This document shows, piece after piece, positions 9,935 to 21,843 of a stretch of DNA of 44,330 nucleotides. The stretch is taken from positions 1 to 44,330 of the forward strand of contig JAUXZO010000087.1 in assembly GCA_030692685.1 (NCBI GenBank). The letters are read 5' to 3'. The notes below the pieces were generated by a model. The model made no database searches. It saw only the letters and a list, made by a program, of their open reading frames with translations, and was not told the origin of the DNA. A program made the position numbers and the translations under genes. Position 1 is the first letter of the stretch. Each line of letters starts with the position of its first letter. This DNA comes from Acidovorax sp. Lineage in GTDB: Bacteria > Pseudomonadota > Gammaproteobacteria > Burkholderiales > Burkholderiaceae_C.

Positions 9935-11278
9935 TCAGTCATCGTCCCTGTCGGAAAAAGGATTGTGAGACGTTTTCATTTGTATCCGGAGCGGTGTCCC
10001 CACCAGATCGAACTCTTTGCGGAAGCGTCCCTCCAGGAATCTTTTGTACGCATCTGTTACATGCTCAAGGGAGTTGCCATGAACGATGATCACTGGAGGA
10101 TTCATCCCGCCTTGATGGGCATAGCGCAGCTTGGGACGGAACATACCCGCACGTTTCGGACTTTGGAACTGAACCGCCTCCAGCAGCAATCGCGTGAGAA
10201 TTGGCGTAGACATCTTGCATGTAGCCGCCTTGTGCGCTTGCACAATGGAAGCCCAGAGGGGACCAAGGCCTTGCCGCTTTTTAGCCGATATGTAATGGAG
10301 TGAAGCAAATTTCAGGAAGGCCAAACGAGTCTCGATGGATCTCTCCAGCAGCTGCCGCTGGTACTCGTCAATGGCATCCCACTTATTGACCGCAACCACC
10401 ACTGCGCGGCCACTTTCCAAGATGTAGCCAGCGATATGGGCATCTTGGTCAGTAACCCCTTGTGTGGCATCTAGCAGCAGCAGCACAACGTTTGCAGACT
10501 CAATGGCCTGCAGCGTTTTTACTACTGAAAACTTCTCGATCGCCTCGAATACCTTGCCTTTGCGACGAAGACCTGCTGTATCCACCAGTTCAAACTTCTG
10601 CCCATTCCGTTCAAAAGGAACAGAGATCGCATCGCGAGTTGTCCCCGGCATGTCAAATGCGACCAATCGCTCTTCGCCCAGCCAAGTGTTGATCAGCGTT
10701 GACTTTCCTACATTCGGTCGTCCTGCGACAGCCAGCTTGACAATGCTCTTGTCAGGTCCACCGTCCACCTCTTCCGGATCTGGCAGTTGGAGGGGCTCCA
10801 ATACAATTTCTACCAAGCCCCGAATGCCCTGCCCATGGGCAGCAGATACCGGAAAGACCTCACCCAACCCAAGTTCGTAGAACTCAGCGAGCTGTACCCC
10901 CTCCAACATCCCTTCCGCCTTGTTGGCCACCAACACACAGGGCTTGCTCAGACGTCGCAGATAGTTGGCGATGTCATGGTCTTGGGCGGACACGCCTGCG
11001 CGCGCATCCACTACAAAAACAACCACGTCAGCCTCTGCTACAGCCTGCTGGGTCTGTTTCGCCATCTCTCTATAGATGCCGGTCGATGCATCTGGCTCAA
11101 ACCCACCGGTATCGATAACGATGTATTCGTGCTTACCTTGCTTGCCATTCCCGTAATGCCGGTCACGCGTAAGTCCCGCAAAATCGGCGACGATGGCGTC
11201 ACGAGATTTCGTCAGGCGATTGAACAACGTGGACTTACCAACGTTCGGACGCCCAACAAGGGCGATAACTGGCTTCAT
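9935..11278 (-). CDS. der: Ribosome biogenesis GTPase Der (EngA)
   Basis: Der has two tandem G domains and a C-terminal KH-like domain and is needed for 50S subunit maturation. Both P-loops are visible ([15 protein letters not shown] at residues about 7-21, [15 protein letters not shown] about 185), with [15 protein letters not shown] and NKAE/NKWD motifs. ATG at 11278 ([12 protein letters not shown]) gives 447 residues, the family length. An upstream in-frame ATG at 11299 would add seven residues and overlap bamB. AGG lies nine bases before the chosen start. The end has the Lys/His-rich KH segment (PPVIIVHGN...). It is probably cotranscribed with bamB. Confidence 0.97.
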   Translation of the reverse strand: MKPVIALVGRPNVGKSTLFNRLTKSRDAIVADFAGLTRDRHYGNGKQGKHEYIVIDTGGFEPDASTGIYREMAKQTQQAVAEADVVVFVVDARAGVSAQDHDIANYLRRLSKPCVLVANKAEGMLEGVQLAEFYELGLGEVFPVSAAHGQGIRGLVEIVLEPLQLPDPEEVDGGPDKSIVKLAVAGRPNVGKSTLINTWLGEERLVAFDMPGTTRDAISVPFERNGQKFELVDTAGLRRKGKVFEAIEKFSVVKTLQAIESANVVLLLLDATQGVTDQDAHIAGYILESGRAVVVAVNKWDAIDEYQRQLLERSIETRLAFLKFASLHYISAKKRQGLGPLWASIVQAHKAATCKMSTPILTRLLLEAVQFQSPKRAGMFRPKLRYAHQGGMNPPVIIVHGNSLEHVTDAYKRFLEGRFRKEFDLVGTPLRIQMKTSHNPFSDRDDD

Positions 11279-11295
11279 TGAATAAGACCTATCAA

Positions 11296-12468
11296 TCAAT
11301 CAGGACGGAAGCCAAAAATGCCGCCGTTACGTGTCACCACGACTAAAGTATCCGCAGCTACAACCGGGGCGGCACCAATACCAGAACCGTCTGTGGAAAC
11401 ACGGTTGAGCGGGGCGCCGTCGGATCGAGAAAGGAAGTGGACCAGCCCCATGTCGTCACCGACTACCACTGAGCGCCCGAGAAGCAAGGGGGCCGTGAGC
11501 TTGCGATGTTTAAGCCGGTCTGTCGCCCATAGACGAGAACCATCCATGCGCCGCCAAGCAATCACTGATCCGTTGCTTTCAGAGCCAAAAACGGCGTCTC
11601 CATCCCCATGGACACCTTCAGCACCACTGGCAGGTTGGGTCCACGCAACGGCGCCACGCACAGTGTTTACACAACCCACCGACGCCTGAAAAGCACGTGC
11701 GCACACGCTTTCACCTTCTCTGGTTGTACGTCCCACCAACTCGACCAATCGCTCAACATCATTGGTGCCGCGAGGGCTCGCCAATGGAGCCTCCCACCGC
11801 ACGCTACCGTTATCTGGATTGAGCCCCACCAAGCGGCCCGACAAACCCACAACCAAGGTATCTCCCACGGGGCGCAATACACCAGCTTGGCGTAAAACCA
11901 AAGCCTCACCAGGCCGTTGCTGCACCCACAGCTTACGACCAGTGGCGGCGTCAAACGCAGAAATAGCACGATCCGCGGAAAGCACAAAGACACGACCCCC
12001 CGCTACCAGCGGAGGCGTAAATACCTGAGCACCCGTCGCATGTCGCCAACGTTCTCGCCCAGCCTCCAGAAGGACCAGCTCATTTCCGCGCGAAACCACC
12101 GCGGCGGTCTTTCCCTCACTGCCCACGCCAGCGGAGAGCGGCTCTCCCAGATTGGCTCGCCACACATCGCCGCCCGTGCGGGCATCAATAGACACTACGA
12201 CACCATCAGCAGAGGCCAACGTGACAAGATGACCAGCGGTGTGTACTTCCATAGGCATGCCAGCCAATCCGCCTACCCGGGAAGTCCAAGCTTGGCGCAC
12301 ACCGAGAACAGCCACATTCGCGCCCAGATCTCCCGGCACAGGTTTGGAGCTCCCGCCACCCCAAAGCGATGAACATCCAGCGACAGTAACCACCACCGCC
12401 AAAGCCACGACCGTGCGGCACGCACGTGCAGTACCGCGCACTGCAAACCGAGAAAAATGCATGGTCAC
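11296..12468 (-). CDS. bamB: Outer membrane assembly lipoprotein BamB
   Basis: BamB is the beta-propeller lipoprotein of the BAM complex that inserts outer membrane proteins. It has 390 residues. The signal peptide ends in a lipobox VAGC (Cys about residue 32), then come PQQ-like blades with repeated patterns such as [29 protein letters not shown] and [13 protein letters not shown]. The frame opens with GTG at 12468, overlapping the yfgM stop as GTGA. ATG two codons later (12462) is equally possible, and GGAGG serves both. Within hisS-yfgM-bamB-der this order is typical of beta- and gammaproteobacteria. Confidence 0.96.
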   Translation of the reverse strand: MTMHFSRFAVRGTARACRTVVALAVVVTVAGCSSLWGGGSSKPVPGDLGANVAVLGVRQAWTSRVGGLAGMPMEVHTAGHLVTLASADGVVVSIDARTGGDVWRANLGEPLSAGVGSEGKTAAVVSRGNELVLLEAGRERWRHATGAQVFTPPLVAGGRVFVLSADRAISAFDAATGRKLWVQQRPGEALVLRQAGVLRPVGDTLVVGLSGRLVGLNPDNGSVRWEAPLASPRGTNDVERLVELVGRTTREGESVCARAFQASVGCVNTVRGAVAWTQPASGAEGVHGDGDAVFGSESNGSVIAWRRMDGSRLWATDRLKHRKLTAPLLLGRSVVVGDDMGLVHFLSRSDGAPLNRVSTDGSGIGAAPVVAADTLVVVTRNGGIFGFRPD

Positions 12469-13151
12469 TTTGCCCCTCCAGCTGAATCAGCCAATACCAC
12501 CGTAGAGCCTTGCGGAGCAACACCCAGTGCATTCAGCTTTATCTCTACCAAGCGGCGGTATTCAACACCCTCTTCAAACGCCTTGTAAGCACGGGTGTAC
12601 TCAGCAATGGCCTCTGCACGCTTGTCCTGCAAAACAAAGATATCACCCTTGCGGTCCGCATACACACCATCAAACTCTGGGGGAAAGCCGCTGGAGATTA
12701 GCTTGAGCGCTTCGTCATAGCTCTTCTGATCCATCAGCACACCACTCAGCCGAAGCTTTGCAACCGCCTTAAGCCCGTCGTCTGAAGACTTCTCCGCAAC
12801 CCAAGCCAGCGTATCCTTTGCAGCGTCGGAATTACCAGCGTCAAATTGAGCTTTGGCAAGGGTCAGTCCAGCCTGACCGGCCTGCGCGGTACCAGCGTAC
12901 TTCAACTTAATATCTGAAAATGCTTGCTCCATTCGCACAGAGTCGGCAGAACGAGCTGCAGCGTCAACTGCATCGAACAGGGCCGCCGCCTGGACAGCCT
13001 GACGGTTCTGCCAATACTGATAGCCATTCCATGCAGCAACCGCTCCAGCAACCAAAATCAACACGGAGCTGATCAATGTGCCCCATGTGTTCCAGAAATG
13101 CTTCAACTGGTCAAGCTGCTCTTGTTCTTCGAGATCGAGGTGTTTTGCCAT
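12465..13151 (-). CDS. yfgM: YfgM-like tetratricopeptide membrane protein
   Basis: YfgM family proteins are single-pass inner membrane proteins with a periplasmic TPR domain. In E. coli YfgM works with SecYEG and PpiD as an ancillary translocon chaperone. Here 228 residues start MAKHLDLEEQEQLDQLKHFWNTWG, followed by a membrane segment (about 25-45, TLISSVLILVAGAVAAWNGY) and helical repeats (TPR_21). It sits 14 bp after hisS and overlaps bamB by four bases, so translation is probably coupled. Confidence 0.92.
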   Translation of the reverse strand: MAKHLDLEEQEQLDQLKHFWNTWGTLISSVLILVAGAVAAWNGYQYWQNRQAVQAAALFDAVDAAARSADSVRMEQAFSDIKLKYAGTAQAGQAGLTLAKAQFDAGNSDAAKDTLAWVAEKSSDDGLKAVAKLRLSGVLMDQKSYDEALKLISSGFPPEFDGVYADRKGDIFVLQDKRAEAIAEYTRAYKAFEEGVEYRRLVEIKLNALGVAPQGSTVVLADSAGGAK

Positions 13152-13165
13152 GGGATATGTGTGTT

Positions 13166-14491
13166 TCAGGAGGTGGATTGTAGGTGGGGGGCCCAGTCGA
13201 CCAACGCATCGAGGGCTCTTTCTGATTGAGCGCCGGCACCGTCGCGGAGTGATTTCAACGTCACCATGCCTCTGGACAGCTCGTCCTCTCCGAAAATCAA
13301 AGCATGGACAGCACCACTAGTGTCAGCTTTTTTAAACTGTGACTTCATGCTGCCCATGCCATCTCCGCCAACAGGCGCCGCGTGCATCTGCACCTTGACG
13401 CCCTGTATGCGCAGCCGTTCAACGGTGGACATGGCCAGTGGCAGTGCAGCTACCGAGGGAACAATCGCGTAAACATCCGGAACAAGCGCAGGAACCACTT
13501 GACCCTGCTCCTTCAGGAGTTCCAACACCCGCTCCACACCCAGCGCCCACCCGACGGCAGGAGCAGGTTTACCGCCGATCTGCTCGATCAAGTAGTCATA
13601 ACGCCCTCCTCCGCAGATGGTGCCCTGCGAACCCAATTGGTCCGTCACGAACTCAAAGACCGTGAGGTTGTAGTAATCCATACCTCGCACAAGGCGAGGA
13701 TTGACTCGCCACTCCACCCCATTCGCATCCAGGATGGCCTTCACTGACGAGAAATGTGCAAGCGATTCAGCACCCAGAAAATCGATCAACCGAGGCGCTG
13801 CATCTACCAACGATTGCATAGCTGGATTCTTGGTGTCGAGAATTCGCAAGGGATTGCTGTGCAGACGCCTGCGGGCTTCTTCATCAAGAATATCTGCGTG
13901 CTGCTCCAAATATGCGATCAATGCCGAACGGTGAGCCTTGCGCTCAGCGGGATCACCAAGGCTGTTGATCTCCAGGCGAATACTTTTTAGCCCAAGCTCA
14001 CGCCACAGAGCATTGGCCAAAAGGATCAACTCGGCGTCAACCTCAGCGCCCGGAAACCCAAGCGCTTCGGCACCAATTTGATGGAACTGCCGGTACCGGC
14101 CTCGCTGAGGACGTTCGTGACGGAACATGGGCCCCATGTAATACAGCCTTTTCCCCCCCTCGTAGAGCATGTTGTGCTCAGCGACAGCGCGCACTACACC
14201 GGCAGTGGCCTCTGGGCGCAAGGTCAATTGCTCCCCATTGAGGCGATCTTCAAATGAGTACATTTCTTTTTCGACAATATCCGTGACCTCTCCGAGGCCT
14301 CGGACGAACAAAGGCGTGGGCTCGACGATGGGGGTACGAATGTTGCGATAAGCGTATCGAGCCATCAACGCACGTACCTTGTCCTCCAGCCACTCCCACT
14401 TCGCTGAATCGGGCGGCAAGATGTCGTTCATACCCTTTACTGCAACGAGCTTCTCAGGCTTCTTTGACGCGGTTTTGTGTTCGTTTGTCAC
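13166..14491 (-). CDS. hisS: Histidyl-tRNA synthetase
   Basis: HisS charges tRNA-His with histidine. Class II motifs are present: KGMNDILPP at the N-terminus, motif 2 [13 protein letters not shown] (preceded by [13 protein letters not shown]), the histidine loop [15 protein letters not shown], motif 3 [12 protein letters not shown], and a C-terminal anticodon-binding domain. GTG at 14491 ([15 protein letters not shown]) gives 441 residues. GTG at 14533 would add 14 residues of unlikely sequence ([13 protein letters not shown]) and cannot be excluded. It lies about 90 bp behind ispG. Its paralogue hisZ lies further down the same strand. Confidence 0.97.
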   Translation of the reverse strand: MTNEHKTASKKPEKLVAVKGMNDILPPDSAKWEWLEDKVRALMARYAYRNIRTPIVEPTPLFVRGLGEVTDIVEKEMYSFEDRLNGEQLTLRPEATAGVVRAVAEHNMLYEGGKRLYYMGPMFRHERPQRGRYRQFHQIGAEALGFPGAEVDAELILLANALWRELGLKSIRLEINSLGDPAERKAHRSALIAYLEQHADILDEEARRRLHSNPLRILDTKNPAMQSLVDAAPRLIDFLGAESLAHFSSVKAILDANGVEWRVNPRLVRGMDYYNLTVFEFVTDQLGSQGTICGGGRYDYLIEQIGGKPAPAVGWALGVERVLELLKEQGQVVPALVPDVYAIVPSVAALPLAMSTVERLRIQGVKVQMHAAPVGGDGMGSMKSQFKKADTSGAVHALIFGEDELSRGMVTLKSLRDGAGAQSERALDALVDWAPHLQSTS

Positions 14492-14577
14492 GGTATATTT
14501 TTCTTGATGAGGAAAAGCGGTTGGCGTACCCACAACCCCTTGGGCATTAAAGCTCGAGGGAGCTCGCTTAGGAGCGC

Positions 14578-15860
14578 TCAGGAAGCAGCCAGAACGCCAC
14601 GACCGAAACGCTGTTCGATGTACCGCTCTACGATCTGGTGAAACTCATTGGCAATGTCATCACCACGCAAGGTCATCGCTTTTTCGCCATCGATAAACAC
14701 AGGAGCTGCTGGGGCCTCGCCCGTCCCGGGCAGGCTAATACCGATGTCCGCATGTTTGCTTTCACCAGGACCGTTGACGATGCACCCCATCACAGCAACG
14801 CGCAGGTTTTCCACGCCCGGGTAACGGACGCGCCACACCGGCATTTGCGCACGCAGGAAGTCGTCGATCTGCTTAGCCAACACCTGAAATGTCGAACTGG
14901 TGGTGCGCCCACATCCGGGGCATGCCGTAACACTGGGCACAAATACACGCAACCCCAAGGATTGCAGTATTTCCGACGCAACAACGACCTCTTGGGTGCG
15001 CGCCTCACCCGGCTGGGGAGTCAATGACACGCGAATGGTATCGCCAATGCCTTCTTGCAAAAGCACCGCCAGCGCGGTGGCAGAGGCAACAGTGCCTTTG
15101 GTGCCCATGCCCGCTTCAGTTAGACCCAGGTGCAAGGCATAGTCACACCGGCGCGCCAATTCGCGATAAACAGCAATCAGGTCCTGAACACCGCTGACCT
15201 TGCATGACAAGATGATCTGATTTCCATCCAAACCCATCTCTTGGGCCCTGTGCGCTGACTCAATGGCCGAAGTAATGAGCGCCTCATACATCACTTGGCG
15301 TCCCTCCCATGGCGTGGGGCGACGACTGTTCACGTCCATGAGACCCGCCAACAACTCTTGGTCCAGGCTTCCCCAGTTCACACCAATCCGTACGGGCTTG
15401 TTCCACCGCATGGCAGCGTCGATCATTTGGCCAAACTGCAAGTCCCGCTTGTTGCCCTTGCCCACATTGCCTGGATTGATTCTGTACTTCGACAAAGCCT
15501 GAGCACAGCCCGGAAAGTCCGTCAGCAGACGATGACCGTTGTAATGGAAGTCGCCCACCAAAGGTACACTTTCTCCCATGCGGTCCAACTGCTCGCGGAT
15601 GTAAGGAACAGCGGCAGCAGCTTCCGGCGTATTGACCGTAATGCGCACGAACTCCGATCCGGCCTGGGCCAGCTCTTTCACTTGAATTGCAGTACCAATG
15701 GCATCGACCGTGTCCGTGTTTGTCATGGATTGCACTCGCACGGGCGCATCACCACCAACAGTGACAACCCGGGAACCCCATACAACCTGAGCTTGTCTTG
15801 ACCGCCGCGGCGAAGGCGAAGCTATCGCCACAGGCTCTAAATCTCGCTGCGAGTTTTCCA

Positions 15861-15861
<1 letters not shown>
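14578..15861 (-). CDS. ispG: 4-hydroxy-3-methylbut-2-enyl diphosphate synthase (IspG/GcpE)
   Basis: IspG is the iron-sulfur enzyme of the MEP isoprenoid pathway that converts MEcPP to HMBPP. The TIM-barrel half starts [26 protein letters not shown]. The cluster ligands are seen as TACPGCGRT and [11 protein letters not shown] in the C-terminal half. It has 427 residues, the longer proteobacterial form. It starts with GTG, whose G is the last base of the rodZ stop codon (TAGTG), so reinitiation is likely. Confidence 0.97.
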
Positions 15862-16794
<933 letters not shown>

Positions 16795-16802
<8 letters not shown>

Positions 16803-17631
16803 TGAAAGCCCCGCGTTCGTATGCCCCCAACTCCTTGGAGTCCGGGAAGCGCTTGCGCAACTGGTCCACCAGCTGTCGCATGGCAACCGAGTCACCAATA
16901 GCGCGTTCGATCTTCACTCCCAACCAAAGGGATTCAGAGTTAGACAGCTCGCTGTTGTTCAGTCGGCGAATGTAAAACTGCGCCCGAGTCAACTCATTGC
17001 GACGCAGCAACAGCGATGCTAGGTGGTACCCAACCACTGGATTCCCTGCATCCAACTCATAAGCCTTGAGCAACGATTGCTCTGCTTCCGAAAACTGCCC
17101 TGCACCTGATTGACATAAACCCCGCGCCATTAGGGTCTTGCTGCGCGCCGTGTAGGTCGGATTTGCAATGGCCCGCATGAACTGCTGATCGGCCTCAGCG
17201 TACTTCTGCTGCTGGCACATCAGCCAGCCGTAGTTGTGCATCAGATTGGGATCGTTCCCCCGCAGTGCCAACGCGCGACGAAAGCTATCCTCGGCCTGCG
17301 GAAAGTCATTCAGCCGCATAAAAATCAGACCACGCAAATTGAAAGCATCAGCGTACCCGGAGTCTGCCGCAAGCGCCTGCTTGACCTCATCCAAGGCAAC
17401 CGCCGTTTGTCCCATCTCAAAATAATTGGATGCAAGTTCAAGGCGGATGCGAGCACGACGGCGTGATTCAGGCTCATCAGACGCCGTAAAACTTCCCGCA
17501 TTGCTGTCACTGCCAGATATCCCATCGACCTTGGTCGCGCAACCTTGAAACATCGCCGCGCAAACCACTGCACTACATGCCGTGAGTGTCCAGCGGCCAA
17601 ATTGCCGCCAGCGTCCATCCAATCCCACCAT
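16795..17631 (-). CDS. pilF: Type IV pilus biogenesis/stability lipoprotein PilF (PilW)
   Basis: PilF/PilW is an outer membrane lipoprotein made of TPR repeats that helps assemble the PilQ secretin. The 278-residue product has a signal peptide with lipobox FQGC (Cys about residue 30) and then about five TPRs (RIRLELASNYFEMGQTAVALDEV, ADAFNLRGLIFMRLNDFPQAEDSF, PNLMHNYGWLMCQQQKYAEADQQF...). ATG at 17631 is chosen because AAGGAGG lies six to seven bases before it and the signal peptide starts there. The frame is open to 17805. It stands between rlmN and rodZ, the usual place in proteobacteria. Confidence 0.93.
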
Positions 17632-17665
17632 GTAGAGCCTCCTTGATATGTACCGAACTACGAAA

Positions 17666-18787
17666 TCACGTGACCGGTTTGAGCACGATTGTGCGCTGCT
17701 TTGCCATCCGTTCTGCGGCACGGGTTCGATCCTTGACATCCCCAGCCAATTGGCCACATGCGGCATCAATATCGTCACCTCGGGTCTTGCGCACAGTCGT
17801 GACAATTCCAGCGTCGCTCAGAAGTTTTGCAAACGCAACCACCTGCCCTTGTGACGAACGCAAGAGTCCGGATGCGGGAAACGGATTGAAGGGAATTAGG
17901 TTGAACTTGCAACGAACCCCGAGGCCTCGCGCCGGTTTCACGAGTTCGATCAACTGCTGGGCATGCTCCAACTGATCATTGACGCCGTCGAGCATGCAAT
18001 ATTCAAATGTGATGAAATCCCGCGGCGCGTGCGCCAGATAACGATTGCAGGCCTCTAGCAGCTCCTGAATAGGGTACTTGCGGTTGAGCGGCACCAGGTT
18101 GTCGCGCAATGGGTCATTGGGCGCATGCAGCGATACAGCCAACGCCACCGGACAGTCCTGCCCGAGGCGATCAATCATGGGAACCACGCCCGATGTAGAC
18201 ACCGTGACCCGCCGACGCGACAGCCCGTACCCGTGGTCGTCCAGCATCACGCGCAACGCGGGCACCAATGCCGAGTAGTTCTGCAAAGGCTCGCCCATCC
18301 CCATCATGACCACATTGGATATGACGCGGTCCTGCGTTTTCAGCCGCTGGCGCAATGAATGCTCGGCGAACCACAATTGGGCAACAATCTCACCCGTTGT
18401 CAGATTCCGACTGAAACCTTGATGCCCCGTTGAGCAGAAACGGCATCCCACCGCACAGCCTGCCTGAGACGAGACGCAGAGGGTGCCTCGGTCGTCTTCT
18501 GGGATGAATACGGCTTCCACGGCATTGCCGTCACCCACGTCAAACAGCCACTTGACAGTGCCATCTGACGAAACATGTTCGGAGATAACTGGCAAGGCCT
18601 CGACACGAGCGCAGCCCTTGAGCTTGTCGCGCAACGCCTTCGCCAGATCGCTCATGGCATCAAAGTCACCAGCGCCGCGCTGATGAATCCAGCGGAACAA
18701 CTGGGTCGCGCGAAACCGCTTTTCGCCCAATTCTTGGCAAAAAGCTGCCAAACCGTCTAGGTCAAATTCCAGTAAATTGGTGGTCAC
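17666..18787 (-). CDS. rlmN: Dual-specificity 23S rRNA/tRNA m2A methyltransferase RlmN
   Basis: RlmN is a radical SAM enzyme that methylates C2 of A2503 in 23S rRNA and of A37 in some tRNAs. The cluster motif [11 protein letters not shown] (CxxxCxxC) is present, with MGMGEPL, the SAM-binding region, and the catalytic C-terminal segment [18 protein letters not shown], whose Cys is the methyl-carrying residue type. It has 373 residues. It starts with GTG, with GGAGGG about five to eight bases upstream. It heads the rlmN-pilF-rodZ-ispG run. Confidence 0.97.
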   Translation of the reverse strand: MTTNLLEFDLDGLAAFCQELGEKRFRATQLFRWIHQRGAGDFDAMSDLAKALRDKLKGCARVEALPVISEHVSSDGTVKWLFDVGDGNAVEAVFIPEDDRGTLCVSSQAGCAVGCRFCSTGHQGFSRNLTTGEIVAQLWFAEHSLRQRLKTQDRVISNVVMMGMGEPLQNYSALVPALRVMLDDHGYGLSRRRVTVSTSGVVPMIDRLGQDCPVALAVSLHAPNDPLRDNLVPLNRKYPIQELLEACNRYLAHAPRDFITFEYCMLDGVNDQLEHAQQLIELVKPARGLGVRCKFNLIPFNPFPASGLLRSSQGQVVAFAKLLSDAGIVTTVRKTRGDDIDAACGQLAGDVKDRTRAAERMAKQRTIVLKPVT

Positions 18788-18874
18788 TGCGCCCTCCCCT
18801 TGAGGGTCCGAGCGCGGTCGTCCCCATGGCGCAGATATCCCACGATAGCGGGAGCAGGCATGGGGAACGCCATA

Positions 18875-19300
18875 TCAACGCGAGTAGATGTTGAGGCCAG
18901 GGAAGAAGAAGGCCACTTCCGCTTGGGCGGTTTCAGCTGCGTCAGAGCCGTGCACTGCATTGGCATCAATGCTGTCAGCAAAATCAGCGCGGATCGTTCC
19001 GGCTTCTGCCTTCTTGGGGTCCGTAGCACCCATGAGTTCGCGGTTCTTGAGAATCGCGTTTTCGCCTTCCAGGGCCTGAATCATTACAGGACCGGAGATC
19101 ATGAAGTCCACCAGATCCTTAAAGAAAGGACGCTCTTTGTGCACACCATAGAACTGCTCGGCTTCCAGGCGTGACAGGTGCGCCATCCGTGCGGCCACCA
19201 CCTTGAGGCCAGCGGCTTCAAAGCGAGCGTAGATCTGACCAATGACGTTCTTGGCGACTGCGTCGGGCTTGATGATGGAGAGAGTGCGTTCGATAGCCAT
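18875..19300 (-). CDS. ndk: Nucleoside diphosphate kinase
   Basis: Ndk equilibrates nucleoside di- and triphosphates through a phosphohistidine. The active site is seen as NAVHGSDA (His about residue 117), with the N-terminal [12 protein letters not shown] and the Kpn loop region [14 protein letters not shown]. The 141 residues match the family. ATG is preceded by AGGAAAA. It stands alone between rlmN and rluB, with an 87-bp gap on each side. Confidence 0.98.
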   Translation of the reverse strand: MAIERTLSIIKPDAVAKNVIGQIYARFEAAGLKVVAARMAHLSRLEAEQFYGVHKERPFFKDLVDFMISGPVMIQALEGENAILKNRELMGATDPKKAEAGTIRADFADSIDANAVHGSDAAETAQAEVAFFFPGLNIYSR

Positions 19301-19387
19301 ATTAATTTTCCTGATTGGATGTTGCTGTGATTCGTTTGTGCATCGGACAAAGCCCTCGATTCTAACCGTTGATACCGATAAATCGGA

Positions 19388-20938
19388 TCAGCGTCCACCG
19401 CCGCGACGGGGGCCACCGCCACCGGGGCGCCGATTGTCCTGGCGATGCCGAGACAAACTATCCACACCGATATAACCTACTGACGTTTTCAATGGATCTG
19501 GCTGGGCAGATCCAGTCTGGCGATCATTTCCGCCCGCGCTGTTGCCACGTGCGCTTTGCCCAGGTCGACCACCCCCATCGCGGCGTGGCTTCTGGCCGCG
19601 CGGACCGCCAGCTGGAGCCCCTTGCGACATCTCCCGACGAGGTCCATCACCTGCGCGTGGACCATTGCGTCCCCGGTTGCGGGTATCGCTACTTCCGCCG
19701 CTTCGCCCAGGGCCTGCGTCCGGACGGGTTTCCAGTGGCTGGGGCCGGTCGGCACCTGCAGCCTGCACCAACGCACGGATATCGCTATCGTCAAGCTCCA
19801 GCCAAGCCCCGCGCTTAAGTCCACGCGGCAACACCATCGCCCCATAACGAATGCGAATTAGCCGACTGACGGCATGACCCACCGACTCAAGCATGCGGCG
19901 CACTTCACGGTTGCGTCCTTCAGAAATAGTGACGCGGTACCAGCAGTTCGAGCCTTCGCCACCGCCGTCTTCAATGGAACCGAAAGACGCCATGCCATCG
20001 TCCAATCGCACGCCATCAAGGAGTTTTTGCTTTTCTTCGTTACTTAACGCTCCAAGAACACGAACTGCGTACTCTCGCTCCAGCCCGAAACGGGGGTGCA
20101 TGAGCTTGTTAGCCAACTCACCAGAGCTGGTAAACAAAAGCAGACCTTCGGTATTCAAATCCAGTCGGCCCACAGATTGCCATTTACCTTGCATCAGCCG
20201 GGGCAGCTTGCGGAAAACGGTAGGCCGATTTTGCGGATCGTCATGCGTCACCACTTCACCCACAGGCTTGTGATAAGCAATGACACGCGCTGGCGGCGGG
20301 TCAATCCGATAGCGGATTGGCTTGCCGTTGACCTTGACCTGATCGCCAAACTGGATGCGCTGGCCGATATGGGCCGGCTCATTGTTCACAGAGATACGCC
20401 CCTCCAGAATGAGTTGCTCCATCTCCAGGCGTGACCCGAGTCCCGCTTGGGCAAGCACCTTGTGAAGTTTGGGTGTTTCGACCTGAGGCAATAAAACACG
20501 CTTGGCAGGCACTACCTCCGCAGTCGCGTCGTCTTCGTCAAATCGTCCCGAAACCACGTCTTCAAACTGGTAGCCCTGCACCACGGGTGCATTTGAACCC
20601 CGCTTGTCGCGGCCAGGACCATCTTTGCGCGGTTGACGCCTCAGAGATGATTCGCCGGGGCTGGTCCGTTCACGCTGTCTTGCAACGGACTCTGATTCGA
20701 CAGCGTGCACGTCGGCCGTTACGCCGCCCGCTTCCACCACTGCAGGGACGGAAACCTGCGCGTCCAGCGGTTGCTCCGAGGCTTCTGCACCTGCTGCATC
20801 GGTAACAGCAACATCGTCAGTTTTGGCGGCCTTTTTGCGCGGCGCACGCTTGACCGCAGGTTTTTTGGCCTCCGGCACAGGATTGGCAGAATCCGCCTGC
20901 GCTAAAGCGTCAGGGATTTCGGGGATCGAATCGTTCAT
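19388..20938 (-). CDS. rluB: 23S rRNA pseudouridine synthase, RluB type, with long extensions
   Basis: RluB makes pseudouridine 2605 in 23S rRNA. Here 516 residues enclose an S4 domain (KLHKVLAQAGLGSRLEMEQLILEGRISVNN, about 160-190) and the RsuA/RluB catalytic domain with GRLDLNTEGLLL (catalytic Asp). Flanking these are an N-terminal Lys/Ala/acidic tail of about 155 residues and a C-terminal Arg/Gly-rich tail (GRNGPRAGDGPRRE..., GGGGPRRGGGR) that may bind RNA. E. coli RluB has about 290 residues, so the tails are extra. ATG at 20938 overlaps the scpB stop (TGATG). The in-frame TTG one codon earlier is less likely. Confidence 0.93.
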   Translation of the reverse strand: MNDSIPEIPDALAQADSANPVPEAKKPAVKRAPRKKAAKTDDVAVTDAAGAEASEQPLDAQVSVPAVVEAGGVTADVHAVESESVARQRERTSPGESSLRRQPRKDGPGRDKRGSNAPVVQGYQFEDVVSGRFDEDDATAEVVPAKRVLLPQVETPKLHKVLAQAGLGSRLEMEQLILEGRISVNNEPAHIGQRIQFGDQVKVNGKPIRYRIDPPPARVIAYHKPVGEVVTHDDPQNRPTVFRKLPRLMQGKWQSVGRLDLNTEGLLLFTSSGELANKLMHPRFGLEREYAVRVLGALSNEEKQKLLDGVRLDDGMASFGSIEDGGGEGSNCWYRVTISEGRNREVRRMLESVGHAVSRLIRIRYGAMVLPRGLKRGAWLELDDSDIRALVQAAGADRPQPLETRPDAGPGRSGGSSDTRNRGRNGPRAGDGPRREMSQGAPAGGPRGQKPRRDGGGRPGQSARGNSAGGNDRQTGSAQPDPLKTSVGYIGVDSLSRHRQDNRRPGGGGPRRGGGR

Positions 20939-21681
20939 CAAGTGTTTCCCTGGATACCGCCCGGGGTATCAACATGGTCGTCGCGGATTTCTGTCTCCGC
21001 ATTCTGGAAAAAATCGTCCGCGGGTTGCGGAACATCGTTGTTGTTGTCGGATTCAACGCCGACTTGGTGAAGCTCTTCGGCAGATGCATCGGCGACGACC
21101 AGCTCCGGTTCGGGCTCAATAACGCCCTGAGCGGCCGCTGCCATCGCCTCCAGCACATCCGCATTGCCGGTTGGGTCATCCAACACCGGCAACTGATCCA
21201 AAGACTGCAGGCCCATGTCGTCCAAAAACTGCCGGGTCGTCGCAAACAGTGCTGGACGCCCTACCGTTTCGCGGTGGCCAATGACCTCTACCCAGCCCCT
21301 GTCTTCCAGCTGTTTGACGATGAGACTATTTACCGTCACGCCCCGTATATCCTCAATATCGCCGCGAGTGACCGGTTGACGGTAGGCAATGATGGCCAGC
21401 GTCTCCATCGTGGCGCGCGAATAGCGCGGAGGTTTTTCGGGATGCAACCTGTCCAGGTACTCACGCATTTCCGGGCGACTTTGAAAACGCCACCCCGTCG
21501 CTACCGGAACCAACTCCACCCCGCGCTGCGCCCAGTCGAGCTGAAGCTCATGCAACAGGACTTTGAGCGTGTCCGAACCTAGCGCGTCGTTGAACAGCAC
21601 GCGCAGCTCGCGCAGCGGCACAGGCTGCTGCGCACATATCAACGCAGTTTCGAGGACCCGTTTGGCATCCACCGTATTCAT
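20938..21681 (-). CDS. scpB: Segregation and condensation protein ScpB
   Basis: ScpB binds ScpA as the kite subunit of the SMC-ScpAB chromosome condensation complex. The 247-residue protein shows two winged-helix domains ([22 protein letters not shown] near the start; [30 protein letters not shown] in the middle) and an acidic, probably disordered C-terminus. It overlaps rluB by one base, the usual scpB-rluB pairing. scpA is not adjacent here. Confidence 0.94.
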   Translation of the reverse strand: MNTVDAKRVLETALICAQQPVPLRELRVLFNDALGSDTLKVLLHELQLDWAQRGVELVPVATGWRFQSRPEMREYLDRLHPEKPPRYSRATMETLAIIAYRQPVTRGDIEDIRGVTVNSLIVKQLEDRGWVEVIGHRETVGRPALFATTRQFLDDMGLQSLDQLPVLDDPTGNADVLEAMAAAAQGVIEPEPELVVADASAEELHQVGVESDNNNDVPQPADDFFQNAETEIRDDHVDTPGGIQGNT

Positions 21682-21843
21682 GATTCAGCGATTCCTGGAA
21701 AAGTGCCACGCGTTGCAACGGGTGTCACATCAACAGCAGGGGGCAATCAAAGGCAATAGCGACAATAGCGCGCTGTTTACAGGCGCTGGCGCTACGCAGG
21801 AGCCCGGCGGGATTCCGTCTTCGGGTGTAGGCCTGTCTGGCCG